A stretch of 64,000 bases of DNA, from assembly GCF_001039355.2 (NCBI RefSeq), contig NW_019775613.1, positions 62,001-126,000 on the forward strand, read 5' to 3'. The position numbers and the translations under genes are program-made. The notes beneath the pieces were generated by a model that saw only the letters and a program-made list of their open reading frames with translations, had not been told where the DNA came from and ran no database searches. Positions 47,500 to 60,700 of this stretch are shown here, piece after piece. The stretch is from Lingula anatina. Lineage: Eukaryota > Brachiopoda > Lingulata > Lingulida > Lingulidae. The stretch's first letter is position 1, and every line of letters begins with the position of its first letter.

Positions 47500-50400
47500 T
47501 CAGACTATTTTATCCAGTTCTGGCATGTTTTCAATTTTAAAGTCAAGTAGCATCTGGCCCATGGCTTTACCCTGAAAATAACAAGAAATAATATCATATG
47601 TACCTTAACATCAATATTAAATCTCTTTTCTAAAAAAAAAAATTCTTTACGTTATGCCAAGCATTCCCTTGTAGAGGTTATAATATGTACTTGGCTTGAA
47701 ATACATTAATACAATATCTGCCATAAACATGACATGATAAGAGTAGATGATGTCTTCTACTTGGGTTATTGCATGACAATATGTAAAACACATTTTGCAA
47801 AAAATAAAATAAATAAAATAAATTAATAAATAACCTTGTCCCTAGGTCAGAGTGAACACATTCTGGCAGTCACACCAAATNGGGGGGGGGGGGGGGGGGG
47901 GGGGGGGGGGCGCGATAAAAAACATTACAAAATTTCCTACTGACCAGAGATGGATACATTTCACTAAAAATAATAAAAACAATTTGTCATTTGGTTGTCT
48001 CAGAAACAAAATTAGTTCGAAAAGTTCCAAATATTTCTCTGAACCAAAATAATACTCAATTAAGTTCAGGTGGCTTTAATGTAAGCCACTGCTAAATAAT
48101 CTTTTTTGAAAGATTGGAAGAGAACAAAAAAGACAAATGCCTAAACATATAGTAATAATGAAAACCACATCAACAAAAATCCAATATTACCTGTGGACCC
48201 TCTTTCCTTCATCATCTTGTTCAAATAAATGTTTAAAGTAGTTTTCTACAGCTTGTGATGTCAAAGCTTGCTTTATATATGGCAGGTATGCCGGTTTTCT
48301 GGCTATCACACCTGAAAAAAACATGTCAGTGAAGGTATATGTAGTGTACTTCCAGACACCGTAACATTTTCCACAGCTCTAATACATTAAGTGAGCTTCA
48401 AACAAAAAAAAATAGTTCCAGCTACATAGTTACATTTTTGCTTAATAATTAGTATTTATTTTGAAAATTGCAAGAAACTGATGAAAGCAGTTAACTGACT
48501 GGATACAATGATCTGTCTCTCTCTCTCTCTCTCTCTCTTGCACGCGTGCGCACACACACAAACACACACACAAACAAAAAATTCACCCACAATCTTTTTT
48601 ACAATTTATCCCATAGTTTTAAAAAACTTCTCAATACCAATATTAGCATTGTTGCCCTTATCCCCACTCCTGGTGTAGGCCAGGTCCTCTAGTCTATATG
48701 TACATGTTCCCTTGGGCAGGTCCATAGCTGTGGACACATCTGGGGTGTCTACAATCTCAGAGGAGGTAGGTACAGGAGGCGGGTCAAACACATATGGATT
48801 TTCTCCTGCTAGCATTATAATAGTCTGCAAATGTACAGTAATAGGGTATAGGTTTGTTTTGTCTACGGTTTATCATTTTACAGGAGAAAAAAATAAATAA
48901 TAGGAAATAACATAATTCTGTACATAGTTTGTTCACATGTTTTTCATGTAAGCTGTTCAACATAAATCATTTTTGCAGTGTTGACAACGAAACAAACCGT
49001 TTATAACTTTTTCCCCCAACACAATACCAACTCACCTCTATTTCAGTTTTTGGAAGCAGAAATGAATACAGCTTCAAAATAGGAGAGCTAAAATAGAAAT
49101 CATACCAAATCACATTTTGACATAAACGTATGTGTCAATTCAAAGCAAGTTTTTTTTAAAGAATATTTTCATTTAAATAAAATCTTAACTATTCCTCACT
49201 TTTAAGTTAAAACTGAAAATACATGTTTGCATATGGGGTTCATCCATTTTTATCATCATTTCAACACGTCTTCAAAAAGGAGCACTTTTCCAGACAACCC
49301 CCTCCTCCCTTCAGAGAGTACAAGGTAAAACCTACAAATGATGACCTTTGCCAGAACACCCCTTGGGGTGAAAGTCATCATTCTATTATTTTTCCAATAG
49401 AAGACAAAGGGGATTAACCCCTCACCAATGTACAGTTTGCAGGCTTGTGAAAATAATAAAAATGGATGACCCCTGAGGGAACACTATTCATAACACCTAC
49501 TCCTTTGGTCTTCCTCGCCCTGCAAGGCCAGTCAATCCTGGAGCTGAAAGAGAAAGCACATCACTTCAGCATACTGTCACCTTAGTTATGTTGTAGTATT
49601 TTATTGAGTTACAGGTCCAAATACATAAAAATTAAGCATGTTTCAGGTTTCCCTTACTAGCTATATATAGGTATACTAGGTAACTCTTTAGATGTTAAAG
49701 TATTAATGATAAAAAACTGTATAAGATCCAACGGTGTGTTTTACATCACTGTGAGTAACATATGGTAGTGTGGAAGAAGTAACATCGTGGTACATGAAAC
49801 ATTGTGATAAATGGCACACCCAACACACTGCTGGATGTGCCATTGTGTTAGATGTGAACGTGTGACTTACCCATTCCTGTCCCTGCAGGAGCAAGTTCCC
49901 TGGCAAAGAGCTCAAGGGCTTTTCTATTTGTGTGCTCCACTGAAAACCACACTACCACCTCTCTTGGATTCTGAAATAACATATTGCATAATCACTAAAG
50001 GCCTTTTAATCCATCTAATAAGATACTGAGATCAGAGGGAAGCTTATACTTACTAAATCTTTCCTAGCTTGGTCCCCATAATATTCTTCAGTGCCAACAA
50101 CTTGGACTTCAACCTTACTGAAGTCTGAGAACCACAATTCCTTCAACAGATACTGCAGTCTGTGGAAGAATAATATAATACAATACAATACAATATAATA
50201 AAATACAATACATTACAATATAATAAAATACAATACAATACAATATCAGATGTATATTGACAAATTAAAGCTGCTTAGTAATCCATTCTCAAAACTAAAT
50301 CAAGTTACATTATTACAGTCCATGTACAATTCTTACATAACTAAAACAAATATGCCTCAATTTTGTTGCGATTTTTAAAAATTCACCATCAATAATTCAT

Positions 50401-53400
50401 CATTCAACTTTGCTGTCAGTATAAACCCAGCAGCCATATATCTGTTGAATGGCAGTTATATAAGTGGCCTTTTAGCTGCAACCTATCCAGCTCTGTGACA
50501 TTTTTTAAAATATAAATCTTCTCAGTACATTACAAATAAAAAACAGTGTCCCCTCCCTAGGCAAGGAAATAATGTTTACCTTTTAACAATGGCTTCCACA
50601 GTTCTCTTGCCTTTCTCTGCAGCCCTTGGTCCAGCAATCATAACAGCTGCAGTGGACCGATAACCAGCCATGTATGTTCCACACACCTGAAAAAATACAA
50701 TTAATAAAAATCTTAAGGTAAAAATATTTGAAATCTAAAAGTGCATCAGTGATACGCAAAAGATCTTTTGTGGCATTAGGAAAATAAAAGATTCTAGAAT
50801 TTGCTAATTCATGACAGTCTTTGGATGTTGACCGTCTTTTTATTCTTACTTTGTAATGTGGTGTTGGTGGCTTGCCTTTTGCTCCTTGTACCAGCACTCG
50901 ATCATCTGACATAAAAAGAATATTGCAAAAATTCTCTACCATTAATTCAAATACCATCAATCAGAATGAAACCCAAATCTACACTGAGCAACTATTCTTC
51001 TATTCTACAAATTTAAATGAGTTATTGACTTCGAAATTGTCAGCTGACTATTTCTTTTTTCTTAGCTTATTCAAGAGGGTTAAGTCTCTTATACTAACCA
51101 CCAACTTGCTGAAGTTGAACCTCAGAAAAATCACAGATAACATCAGGCAGGATGTAATTCTTAGGGTCTCCAATCTCATATGTGAGTTGCTCGGCAACTG
51201 TTCCCACGGAAACCAGCCCGCCAGTTTCATTAGGCTTTGTAAGTACAAAGGAGCCATCTTCTGAGCACTCAACAATAGGGAATCCTATATTATCCCTGTA
51301 ATTAAAAAACATACAGAATACTTCATGTTAAAACTACTTGTGTCCACTATCTATACATATCTAACATTTGTCACGATGGGAATTGCAGAAATATGCCACC
51401 AATATGACTGCCACCTAGTTATGGTAAATAAACAATATTCAAACAAAACTGAAAACAAAACTATCATGTTTTGTTGATTATTCATGAAAAAGATAATGTG
51501 GCCGTTCTAAAAAGCATGTAAATTGTAGTTCTTGGTGTGATACAGCAGTAAGGTAGAAGTGTTGGGATATTCATAACCCATACACATACCAGTCAGGCAC
51601 AAGGTGCCAATCTGTGAAGATACCACCAGTTGCCTGGGCACCACATTCTATCAAGTGACCAGCCAAACTGAAATGACAAACATATACAGCAATATAACAT
51701 TACAAATATCATATGTTAATTCACATCAAACATGACTTAATGTAACACCTAATGAAATGTTGAAAGTTCATGTAATAATCTAAAAATAAGCATAACTTTG
51801 AAAATGCACTACACTACACTGAAAATAATGTTTTCTCCACACTCACCTCCCCGCAGCTAAACGGTCAAAGTCATCCATCTTCCACTGAAACTGTCAACAA
51901 ACAAACAAGTTTTAAATGTATTGAATTTGGACATCAAAAACCAGTAGCATTATATTCTTGTGTATTTCTGGTGCATCTTTAANGCCTCTCAATGCAATGC
52001 TTTCACTTTTTATCAACTGTAAACTTGTAATTAATCAATCTAAGTTTCTCAATGTAATGCCATCATTTTTTATCAACTGTATGCATGTAATTAATTAATC
52101 TAAGTAAAAATGTCCAATATAATTTACAGTAGACACCATCTTCTCAAACCATACATCATATTTCAAACTTTCTACTCTAGTTGTAGCAGCTTTTTTAAAG
52201 GGGGGGGGGGGGCAGCCACCATGCTGGTCACAAACTGGTTCACTTTAGTAAGTACGTATGAAAACTGGTCTTAATTGCTTACTTGCTGAGATCTCTTTCA
52301 ACATTCTATAATTGATTAGTACATAATCTGCCTGCTGCAAATCATCAGACCTACCCGAGCAGTAATGTCATCTCCTGTTACCACGGCAATATTAAGGTCC
52401 ACGCCTTTCCGTTTTGCCATATCGTTTAGTGCTGCAGCACATGCAACTGGATTCACACCTCCAGCATTGCTGATGATCTTCACACCTGAAAGGAAAATTA
52501 TATAATTAAACCCAAGTTAAAAATTCAAAATTACCAGCCCTTTCTATATGCCATGCCTAGAACTGTGCCCTGCTTGTATAGTTGACAGAACAAAAGAATT
52601 ACTGCTGCAATGCTTGTGAGCAATTATATCTTACCCCTGTTCTTGATATGTTCAAGGTACGGACCAACACTAGCTTGCAGAAAATCAGGACAGTAACCAG
52701 CATCCTGAAAACAGAATCATTGGTAAATATGAGAAGTGCATTTTATTTGTGGCACAGTCAATTGTCAATAAAATATGTAAATACAACTTTTTTTTATGAT
52801 ACTACACAGCAGGAAATAAATATATACATATTGAACCCATGAGAGTCTGGCCCTATAGAAATTAAAGCCGATATATATTTTATATTTGCTCTATTACTGA
52901 ACAGTTTCTCTCTGGATCTGTAGGTTCTTTCACTGACAGGCCAGCATTTAGGCTTAGAAGATTTGACAATAACTTAATTTTCAACTTTTACTTTGTCAAA
53001 TACAAATTTTTAGCATTACGATTTACCGGATGTTTTCTCTTGGCTGCAGTAAGCAAGGACATTGTTATCTCCGAGAGGTAATCAGATACCAAATAGTCTA
53101 GATTACCTTTTAACATCAGCTGTTGAGCTACAATAAAAAGGTGCAAATTCATGGAATTAACTGTGGTTTCTTATTACAAAGTAACAACTACAATTTCCAT
53201 TAGTTTGTATAAAATTATATTTCAATGCTCTGAAAGCCTTCTTCTGCATACATGAGTTTGTAGTTTTAATAACGACAAAAAGGGGCGTGTGGATAATGTT
53301 CTGACGCTGGTTTGCTACTCATGCTATTATGTAATTTGTGTAACGGTAAAATCCAGAGGAAATTATGACAGTAGACGCCCCCCCCCCCCAGAAGGTATTT

Positions 53401-54543
53401 CCAACGTGTTTCAATTAAGTGTTTGCACATCCACGAGTATGAGCATTTCAAAGCAAAATAAACTATCTGGTTCTCACTGCCTGTATCGACAGAAATATCA
53501 AGCAAATGTACATGTAGATGTCAGAGTCCACACGTAGGGATACCTGCAACAGTTGTATCCCCCCAAAATCCAGAACAGCAACCTATTCTGATGGATTGCT
53601 TTGATTTGCTGTAATGGCGAAACTGTTGTCTTTTGGTAGAAGCAATAACCCCAATGGAACGGGACCATTTTAACCCATATAAAGGGCAAAACTTGCCCAC
53701 ATCTCGAACAAGACATGTGAGTGCAGACATCCTTTCGATCCCACAATTCGCCGTCAAAACTTCCGGCATNNNNNNNNNNNNNNNNNNNNNNNNNNNNNNN
53801 NNNNNNNNNNNNNNNNNNNNNNNNNNNNNNNNNNNNNNNNNNNNNNNNNNNNNNNNNNNNNNNNNNNNNNNNNNNNNNNNNNNNNNNNNNNNNNNNNNNN
53901 NNNNNNNNNNNNNNNNNNNNNNNNNNNNNNNNNNNNNNNNNNNNNNNNNNNNNNNNNNNNNNNNNNNNNNNNNNNNNNNNNNNNNNNNNNNNNNNNNNNN
54001 NNNNNNNNNNNNNNNNNNNNNNNNNNNNNNNNNNNNNNNNNNNNNNNNNNNNNNNNNNNNNNNNNNNNNNNNNNNNNNNNNNNNNNNNNNNNNNNNNNNN
54101 NNNNNNNNNNNNNNNNNNNNNNNNNNNNNNNNNNNNNNNNNNNNNNCCCCCCCCCCCCCCCCCAGAAGGTATTTCCAACGTGTTTCAATTAAGTGTTTGC
54201 ACATCCACGAGTATGAGCATTTCAAAGCAAAATAAACTATCTGGTTCTCACTGCCTGTTTCGACAGAAATATCAAGCAAATGTACATGTAGATGTCAGAG
54301 TCCACACGTAGGGATACCTGCAACAGTTGTATCCCCCCAAAATCCAGAACAGCAACCTATTCTGATGGATTGCTTTGATTTGCTGTAATGGCGAAACTGT
54401 TGTCTTTTGGTAGAAGCAATAACCCCAATGGAACGGGACCATTTTAACCCATATAAAGGGCAAAACTTGCCCACGTCTCGAACAAGACATGTGAGTGCAG
54501 ACATCCTTTCGATCCCACAATTCGCCGTCAAAACTTCCGGCAT
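47500..54543 (-). CDS. AtuA-family (DUF1446) protein, 16 exons found, one probably missing
   Basis: The family is named for bacterial AtuA of acyclic terpene utilisation; the animal role is unknown. Exons: 54318-54543, 53027-53127, 52635-52704, 52355-52485, 51847-51884, 51590-51667, 51099-51295, 50850-50905, 50580-50686, 50054-50159, 49871-49970, 49501-49543, 49036-49087, 48638-48824, 48191-48311, 47500-47571. Hallmarks: [116 protein letters not shown], then [15 protein letters not shown] opening the C-terminal ferredoxin-like domain, and [11 protein letters not shown] near the end. The first ~57 residues are basic and resemble a mitochondrial presequence; Met14 is an alternative start. Exon 15 ends in phase 2 but the last exon needs phase 0, so an exon is absent (see findings). 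Confidence 0.88.
47881..47910. other. Assembly break: N plus 29-G run inside the AtuA gene
   Basis: One N followed by 29 G. It lies in the interval (47572-48190) where an exon of the AtuA-family gene is expected but not found. Confidence 0.85.
48514..48560 (+). repeat. (TC)n followed by alternating CG/CA tract
   Basis: About 12 TC units, then CACGCGTGCGCACACACAC, an alternating purine-pyrimidine stretch able to form Z-DNA, in an AtuA-gene intron. Confidence 0.85.
50171..50256 (+). repeat. Compound (ACAAT)n array
   Basis: Imperfect pentanucleotide repeats in which a longer TATAATAAAATACAATACA pattern appears twice. It starts just upstream of the exon at 50054-50159. Confidence 0.88.
51985..52104 (+). 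repeat. 60-bp tandem duplication
   Basis: Two units sharing TCTCAATG.AATGC and TTTTTATCAACTGT, in an AtuA-gene intron right after a single N at 51983. The N may mark a collapsed or misjoined copy number. Confidence 0.85.
53390..53769. repeat. 380-bp contig-end duplicate, left copy (AtuA exon 1)
   Basis: It equals 54164-54543 with two differences that I could find, and is preceded by 12 C. It stops exactly at the ATG complement before the N gap. It holds a second copy of AtuA exon 1 (53544-53769) that is almost certainly an assembly artefact; the one base change in coding sequence is silent. Confidence 0.9.
53770..54146. other. Assembly gap, 377 N
   Basis: Run of undetermined bases between two nearly identical contig ends. 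Confidence 0.99.
54164..54543. repeat. 380-bp contig-end duplicate, right copy
   Basis: It follows 17 C and continues without a break into the AtuA/JIP intergenic region, so I take this copy as the true exon 1. Confidence 0.9.
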
Positions 54544-54753
54544 CGTTGACGCGCTTGCGCAAAAGGTCACATGATACTGTTTTTACCACATCGATAGTAC
54601 AAGATTCCCTGGGCTTGATAAGCCTCCTAAAATAATTTTGCACAGCTTATTAATGAGCCATGGATATATAGACTGGAGATCGGAGTTGTCCCAACGCACC
54701 AAGGATCTTTGTAGCACAATAAGGAGTAACTGGTTGGGCTCAGATCGCTAAAA
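54544..54753. promoter_or_regulatory. Compact bidirectional promoter, AtuA-family gene and JIP
   Basis: Only 210 bp separate the two divergent start codons. It contains CpG-bearing GTTGACGCGCTTGCGCAAAA near the AtuA side, GGTCACATGAT (54565-54575), an E-box matching the MITF/TFE M-box, and a TATATAG at ~54666. The 5'UTRs of both genes must be short or spliced. Confidence 0.65.
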
Positions 54754-57700
54754 ATGGCAGAGACGTCTGGTGATACCGTGTATGGAACGCAAGAGTCTGA
54801 GACTCATGTAATGTCAGAAAGAGTGCAGGCCCTTGCAGCAAGTGTATATGGAGAGTTTGAACGGATGATTAAAAAATACGACGAAGATGTCGTAAAACAG
54901 CTGATGCCAATTGTTGTAGGCGTCCTAGAGAATCTAGACCAGTCATATAGGGACAAGCAAGAAAATGAAGTGGAACTGGAATTATTACGAGATGATAATG
55001 AGCAGTTATTGACTCAGTACGAACGTGAAAAGCAATTAAGGAAACAGGCCGACCAGGTTAATGTCTTTTTCAACACTAATGTTGTCTGTCATGTGAACCG
55101 TATAAGTTCTTGCTGGTAGATCTTAGATCTACATTTGGGTTTATGTTATAATGACGAGGGAACAAACCATATTGTACAAATTAGTTAACCATGGGCCATC
55201 CCAATTCTTCATTTCCTGTATCTTGATCTGGAAATAGGAAAGGGGGTGCAGTCAACAAAGCATTAAACCTTTTTATTAAAATAAATAGAACAAAGTATTA
55301 AGGTAACAAAATATTTTCATGTTGCATTTGTTGCAAAGATGTAATGGAAATTCTATGATATATTTGTGTGTGTGTGTGTGGGGGGGGGGGGGGCGTGGTC
55401 CGTCACATCAAAACACACCCTAGGGTTGATATATTGCTATTGTTTGTTTTAAGAAACTACCATAATTGTGTTTATGCAAAGAAAAGGATGTTTAGATTTG
55501 ATATCCCATTGAAATTTGATAATTAATGGATTTCTACCCCATGTACCTAAAACGAAAAACTGCAAGACCTTTTCTAGCATATGCATTTTTTTTTCACTCC
55601 ATACTTTATTTTGCAGATGTTGTTAATATTCACTTTGGTTCAAAATAAATTCTTTGGCTTTAACAGTAATGAAGAACAACTACAATAACCCCTGAATTTG
55701 AAAAAGTAGTTAGTAATACAATCAAGCTAATCTGAGGTGGGGGTGTTGGATTGAGGTTGGGGGGATACTTATACAACTTTTGATTGTTAGCCTACTTGAG
55801 ACAGCTGCTGTTTGTGATAAACTTGCTTTGCATCAGTTGTTAAAGGAATATATTTTCAGTTTCTTTTAGACAGAATGAATTTCTAATGTTTTATAGCCGT
55901 TTAGTTATGTCACCAGTGTTTTATATGGTTATTAGTAAAGGCTAATTCATGACATATTGATGCAAAAGAGATGTTTTTCCAGTGTTTATGATGGAAAATA
56001 TAGGGTCAGTCAGATAACATATCATGCAGCAGACCTGTAAGATGCCCTTATCAATGTAGCTTAATAGGAAAGAATTTTTTTTCATCGGTTGGTGTGTGAA
56101 TGTTCCTTTTCATTTCCTGAAAACACTCAATTTTGTCTTTCATTTTGATTCACTTGATATATTTAAAAGAACCATGTATTAAGATAGAGGTTTTCTATCC
56201 AAGCAAATTTCCAAATAAGGACAATGCAACCTTTGGGCTTTACAGTAAAGGGCAAAAAAAAAAAAAAAAAAAAGCTTGTGGTGTGACACATCCTTTATTC
56301 TCAGTCAAAATCAAAATTGGGTCAAGTTTCAGTTTGACCTCCCAAGAAAATAAATCAGGTTTGGTAACATTTACTGCTAAATAACTTGTTTCTTACCAAA
56401 AAGAAAAACGAGTGCAGATCTTTGTTAAAAAATCAAGTTAAACACATCCTATTTATAATATGACATCCTTAACTAACAACTTTGTATCTCCAACTATATA
56501 TGATTATAGATATTCGTGACTAACAAGTACCTCAAGATAATTGGATTGCGATCAGTTCCAGAAATAGCATCGTCTTTGCATTGTATTTTTTGCTAGCAGA
56601 CTGGGCAATTGTATTCAGCCAAAGTTCAGCAGAAGTGAAAACACTACAAATGTCAAGGAGATAAAACGCGACATTCTGTAATATTTTGGATCAATAGATT
56701 TGTGCAGCGTTTCACTGTAGCAGAGGATGTGGCATTAGCTTACAGAGGAAGATATTGCCTAGATTTTCAACATGAAGGGTCTCAAAAGGAATTACTTTGG
56801 TGACTTAGTTAAGTGGCTAATAAGATGTACTACAGCTTTGAGCAGAATTGGGCATTCATTAAATATCCTGGTTCATTCCAAGGTAATGCTGACATATTTG
56901 TCTGTTGAGTGTTGATTACATGCAGGGATTTGCTGCCTACATGTTGTCTGAATGCTCTCAACTACAAGTGGGAATTATGTCAGGACCAATTTGAATAATT
57001 GAATACCTTGAAAAACTTAACGGATGCAGGTTTATATAAAATAGAAAAGGTTTTATTAAAATTGTTTTTAACCTGAAAAAAGTGCATGTAATAATGATGT
57101 GTCAAAAACATGGTTTAGTTTACTTATGTAAACTTGACCTCAAATGGCAATTGTGCTATCAGTATTTCTCATGTAGGAGGCTCCAAGGAAGAAAAAATAA
57201 CAGGATTCCAAACAAAATTTTAGTTTGGAACAAATGTGAAGGGTGACACAGTACATGATATGCTGTTGTGAAATTTAAGATGAGGATTTTATTTTTAATG
57301 TTATTTGAATCAGCTACTAAAACTTGTGTATATCTTACAATTATCTGTTGATATGAAATAGAATATTTACTTTATGTCCCACTCTTCATTCGCTACTAAT
57401 TTCAAGAGTTATCCTTTCAGAAATACTTAGAAATTGAAGATGTTAATGAGACAGAAAGGAAGGCCCTCCAGGACAAGGTGGAAAGCTTGGAGTCCATTGT
57501 TAAAATGTTTGAACTAAAAGCCAAAAATAACCAGGATCATTGTAAGTAGTAGCTGTGTGTTTGTGTGTGCATGTTTGTGTGTGCGAGAGAGAGAGTGAGT
57601 GAGCCATAAAAAATAGTCTATTAGATATTTGAAAGATGGTTCATCATGTTTCAGCTGTAAATGTTTTGATATATATAATATATTACTATTTCATTAAAGA

Positions 57701-60700
57701 TGGCCACATGCCTGAGTTGTTCATTCTTTTTCTTTTGGTGTTTTTTAACATTAAGGGGGGCGTGGAGACCTTAAAAACAGTATTGTCTTAAGTTAATAAC
57801 AAGTTTTATGGTATGCATTTTTTTCCTTTTCACACACAGTATCGAGATTAGAAGAAAAAGAAGCTGAATCAAAGAAGGAGTATAACAAATTGCATGAGAG
57901 ATATACAGAGGTAACATATACTTTAGAAATAAAAAAAGGTCTGTTGATTATAATTCAAATTTATAAATTATCTCATGCTTATGTTTTCACACAATACTTG
58001 GACACAAGGATAGGATGTTCTTGCACAATCAGTAATATGATTTTAGAATTTTCTTTGAACAGTAAAATTTTAATAGTACTTAAAGATGGCTTCTGGTGTC
58101 ATCTTTGAAACAGATTAATTGCATGTGACAGTTTAATGTTAAGAAATGGGTTGTTGTTTTATTTCCAGTTGTTTAGAACCCACATGGACTATATGGAAAG
58201 AACTAAGATTTTGATGGCTAGTCAGGAAAGAGTGTCCACTGAACCACTGGTCAGTCCAAAGGGAAGGTAAATGTCCAAGAATTGCGTATTTGTTTAAAGT
58301 CTGTGTTTTACTGGTTCTTGATTCTTCAAGAATTGCTTTGCCTTGAATGATTAAATTCTTCTACTTTTTATTACCTATTCACTGTCTATATCATATTTAA
58401 AAGTTATTATTATTATTTTTTTTTTCATGAAGTTTCAACATGACTTGTTTCAAGTTTCAAGATGATTTGCTAGTCGTTTTGGTCTGTTGTTTGTTTTGCA
58501 TACTGTTTATAAAATATATTTTAATTTCTACATTAGGAGCGGTCTTCACTTGCCTCATCTCAAAACAGTACCAGGAGGAGTAAACATCTATTCCAATGCA
58601 GAGACGCCATCTAAAGGCGAGCTTACTCCAGACTACTCTGGCTCCGACTCCTCCTCAAGCCGACCCCAGAGTCACAACACCAGTCTCAGTAACGAAATGA
58701 AGCAGTTGGAACGTGAGCGAGCAGCCTCTGGAGACAAGAAGAAAACCGCTGACAAGACCCAAGTCACAGATAGTTTGGAGACTGCAGAGCATGCAACTAC
58801 GCCAGGTTAGAGAAGGCATATGATGGCTGTTTTCTCGTGTTTACATGTGAATTCTAGTTAGCTGATTTGTTTAGTTGCAAATTAGTCCTGTTGCCAATTG
58901 CAACATTATGCTAATTTGCTGTATATGTTGATGTTAGTTGTCAAGAATTTTTGTCTGAGTTTTTATAGCAGCTTTTCATGTGAATTTGACCTGTTTAACA
59001 TAATTTAATGTCTAAACAAAATTAATGTTTTTATTTTTGCATGTAAATCTTACTGAACTGAAAGCTTAACCATATTCTTTGGCAAGTAAAAACAGTCAGT
59101 TGAATTTTAGTAATGTATAAATAACTTTGGTATTCTTTTTTTTGAATGTAGGTAAATGTTTGAAGAGAAAGATATTGTCTTTTATTTTGGTTCTTTTTAT
59201 GTTAATTGTAATGTGTTACTGACCCATACACTCTTAGAGGGATGTGTACTGGTTATGAGGTTATTGGAAATTCTTTTAATAACAAAATTCAAAAATTAAT
59301 AATCCATAGATAGCATAACTATTGCACATGATGATATGATCTGTTATTATAATTTAAAGTGGCTTACTCTCATTTGTTTTCATATCTTTATACGTTTTTG
59401 CATGTATAGTTTATGTTATTGCATTTGTCATTGTTGTTACTCCCAACAGCTGCCAAAGAAAATGATTCAAACACCAAAACGGAACAGACGGGAGAAAAAC
59501 AAATATCCACTGGAACTGTTAACACAAATCAGACAGGGACTGAAAGCCCTGATAAAACGGGCAAAGTGCATGTGTCTCCTGTGTCTAGTTTATTAACTAG
59601 TAGTACCCCAGTAGCTCGTGTTCCCCTTGTGCCAGTTAAACAGGAATTTTTGAACAGTATAGAAGAAAGTTATGAAGTGCCTAGGAAACGTAAGTTTTGG
59701 TCTGTGTCTTTAACAGACAGATAACCTAGTGCTCTAAGGGGCTTTAAACTGCATTTAACTTGTTTTTCACTGTTCATACTGATATTCCTGTTTAAAATTT
59801 GTTCAAATATATTATTTTTTTTACTGTGTTTGTGCTTAGTTTTCAGTTCATGATAGTTACATTATATTTTTAAATACTTTCTAATATTCATCACTGTGGT
59901 TGTATCTAGTTATGAGATACAATAGAGTTCATGGTGTTTACATTATATTTAAACTAACTAATATTCTTCACTGTATTTGTACTTAGTTTTGATATACAGT
60001 AGAGTAAATTATATTTACAATATATATAAACTTTCTTATATTCTTCACTGTTTTTGTGCTAAGTTTTGATATACAAAAGATGTTGTGGTATTTACAATGT
60101 TTTGTGTAATTTCAGGTGTTGGTCAGACAATGGCAGAAATTATTCAGTCCACACCGGAACTTGAAGATTTTGATGGGATGTCTCTCTCGAAGTCAAACAA
60201 GCCAAGAGGGTAAGTTAAATGTCCAGCATCACAACTTAAAATTTTCACTATTATTAATACTTGGTTGTTACCCTATTTTTCTTAAAAATCAGATATCAAA
60301 TATCAGGTCCTTTTCTTGTTCTCTTTCTTTCTTTCTTTCTTTCTTTCTTTTTTTTAAATTTTTAATATAAAAAAGTATTGATAAGACATGTATTGCTTTG
60401 TGACTTCTTTTAGAGGAAATGAGTCTTCTTTGTATGATGAACTATATGAAGACATTGCAGAGATGGATGATGGAATTGATATCACAGGTACCAGAGACAT
60501 ATATGAAGGCTTAAATACAGTAATATGAGTCCTGAAAATGATTTCCTTATAGAAATATTTGTCAGTAAATTCATATAAATTCTTGTTATGAAAACCATCA
60601 TGTAGAAAAATATTTCTTGTGTACTTAAAGCCTTTATTATGCAGAGGTTTCAGTTGAATCTTGTACAGATTTCCATTCAGTCATTTACAGCATTTTTCTT

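Noticed and set aside
47842-48052. Small poly-Gly/poly-Pro ORFs
   Set aside because: Produced by the G homopolymer at the assembly break.
53498-54311. Long ORFs crossing the N gap
   Set aside because: They exist only because unknown bases do not translate to stops.
54318-54570. A start of the AtuA-family protein at 54570
   Set aside because: That codon is GTG; the first ATG in the frame is at 54543, with another at 54504.
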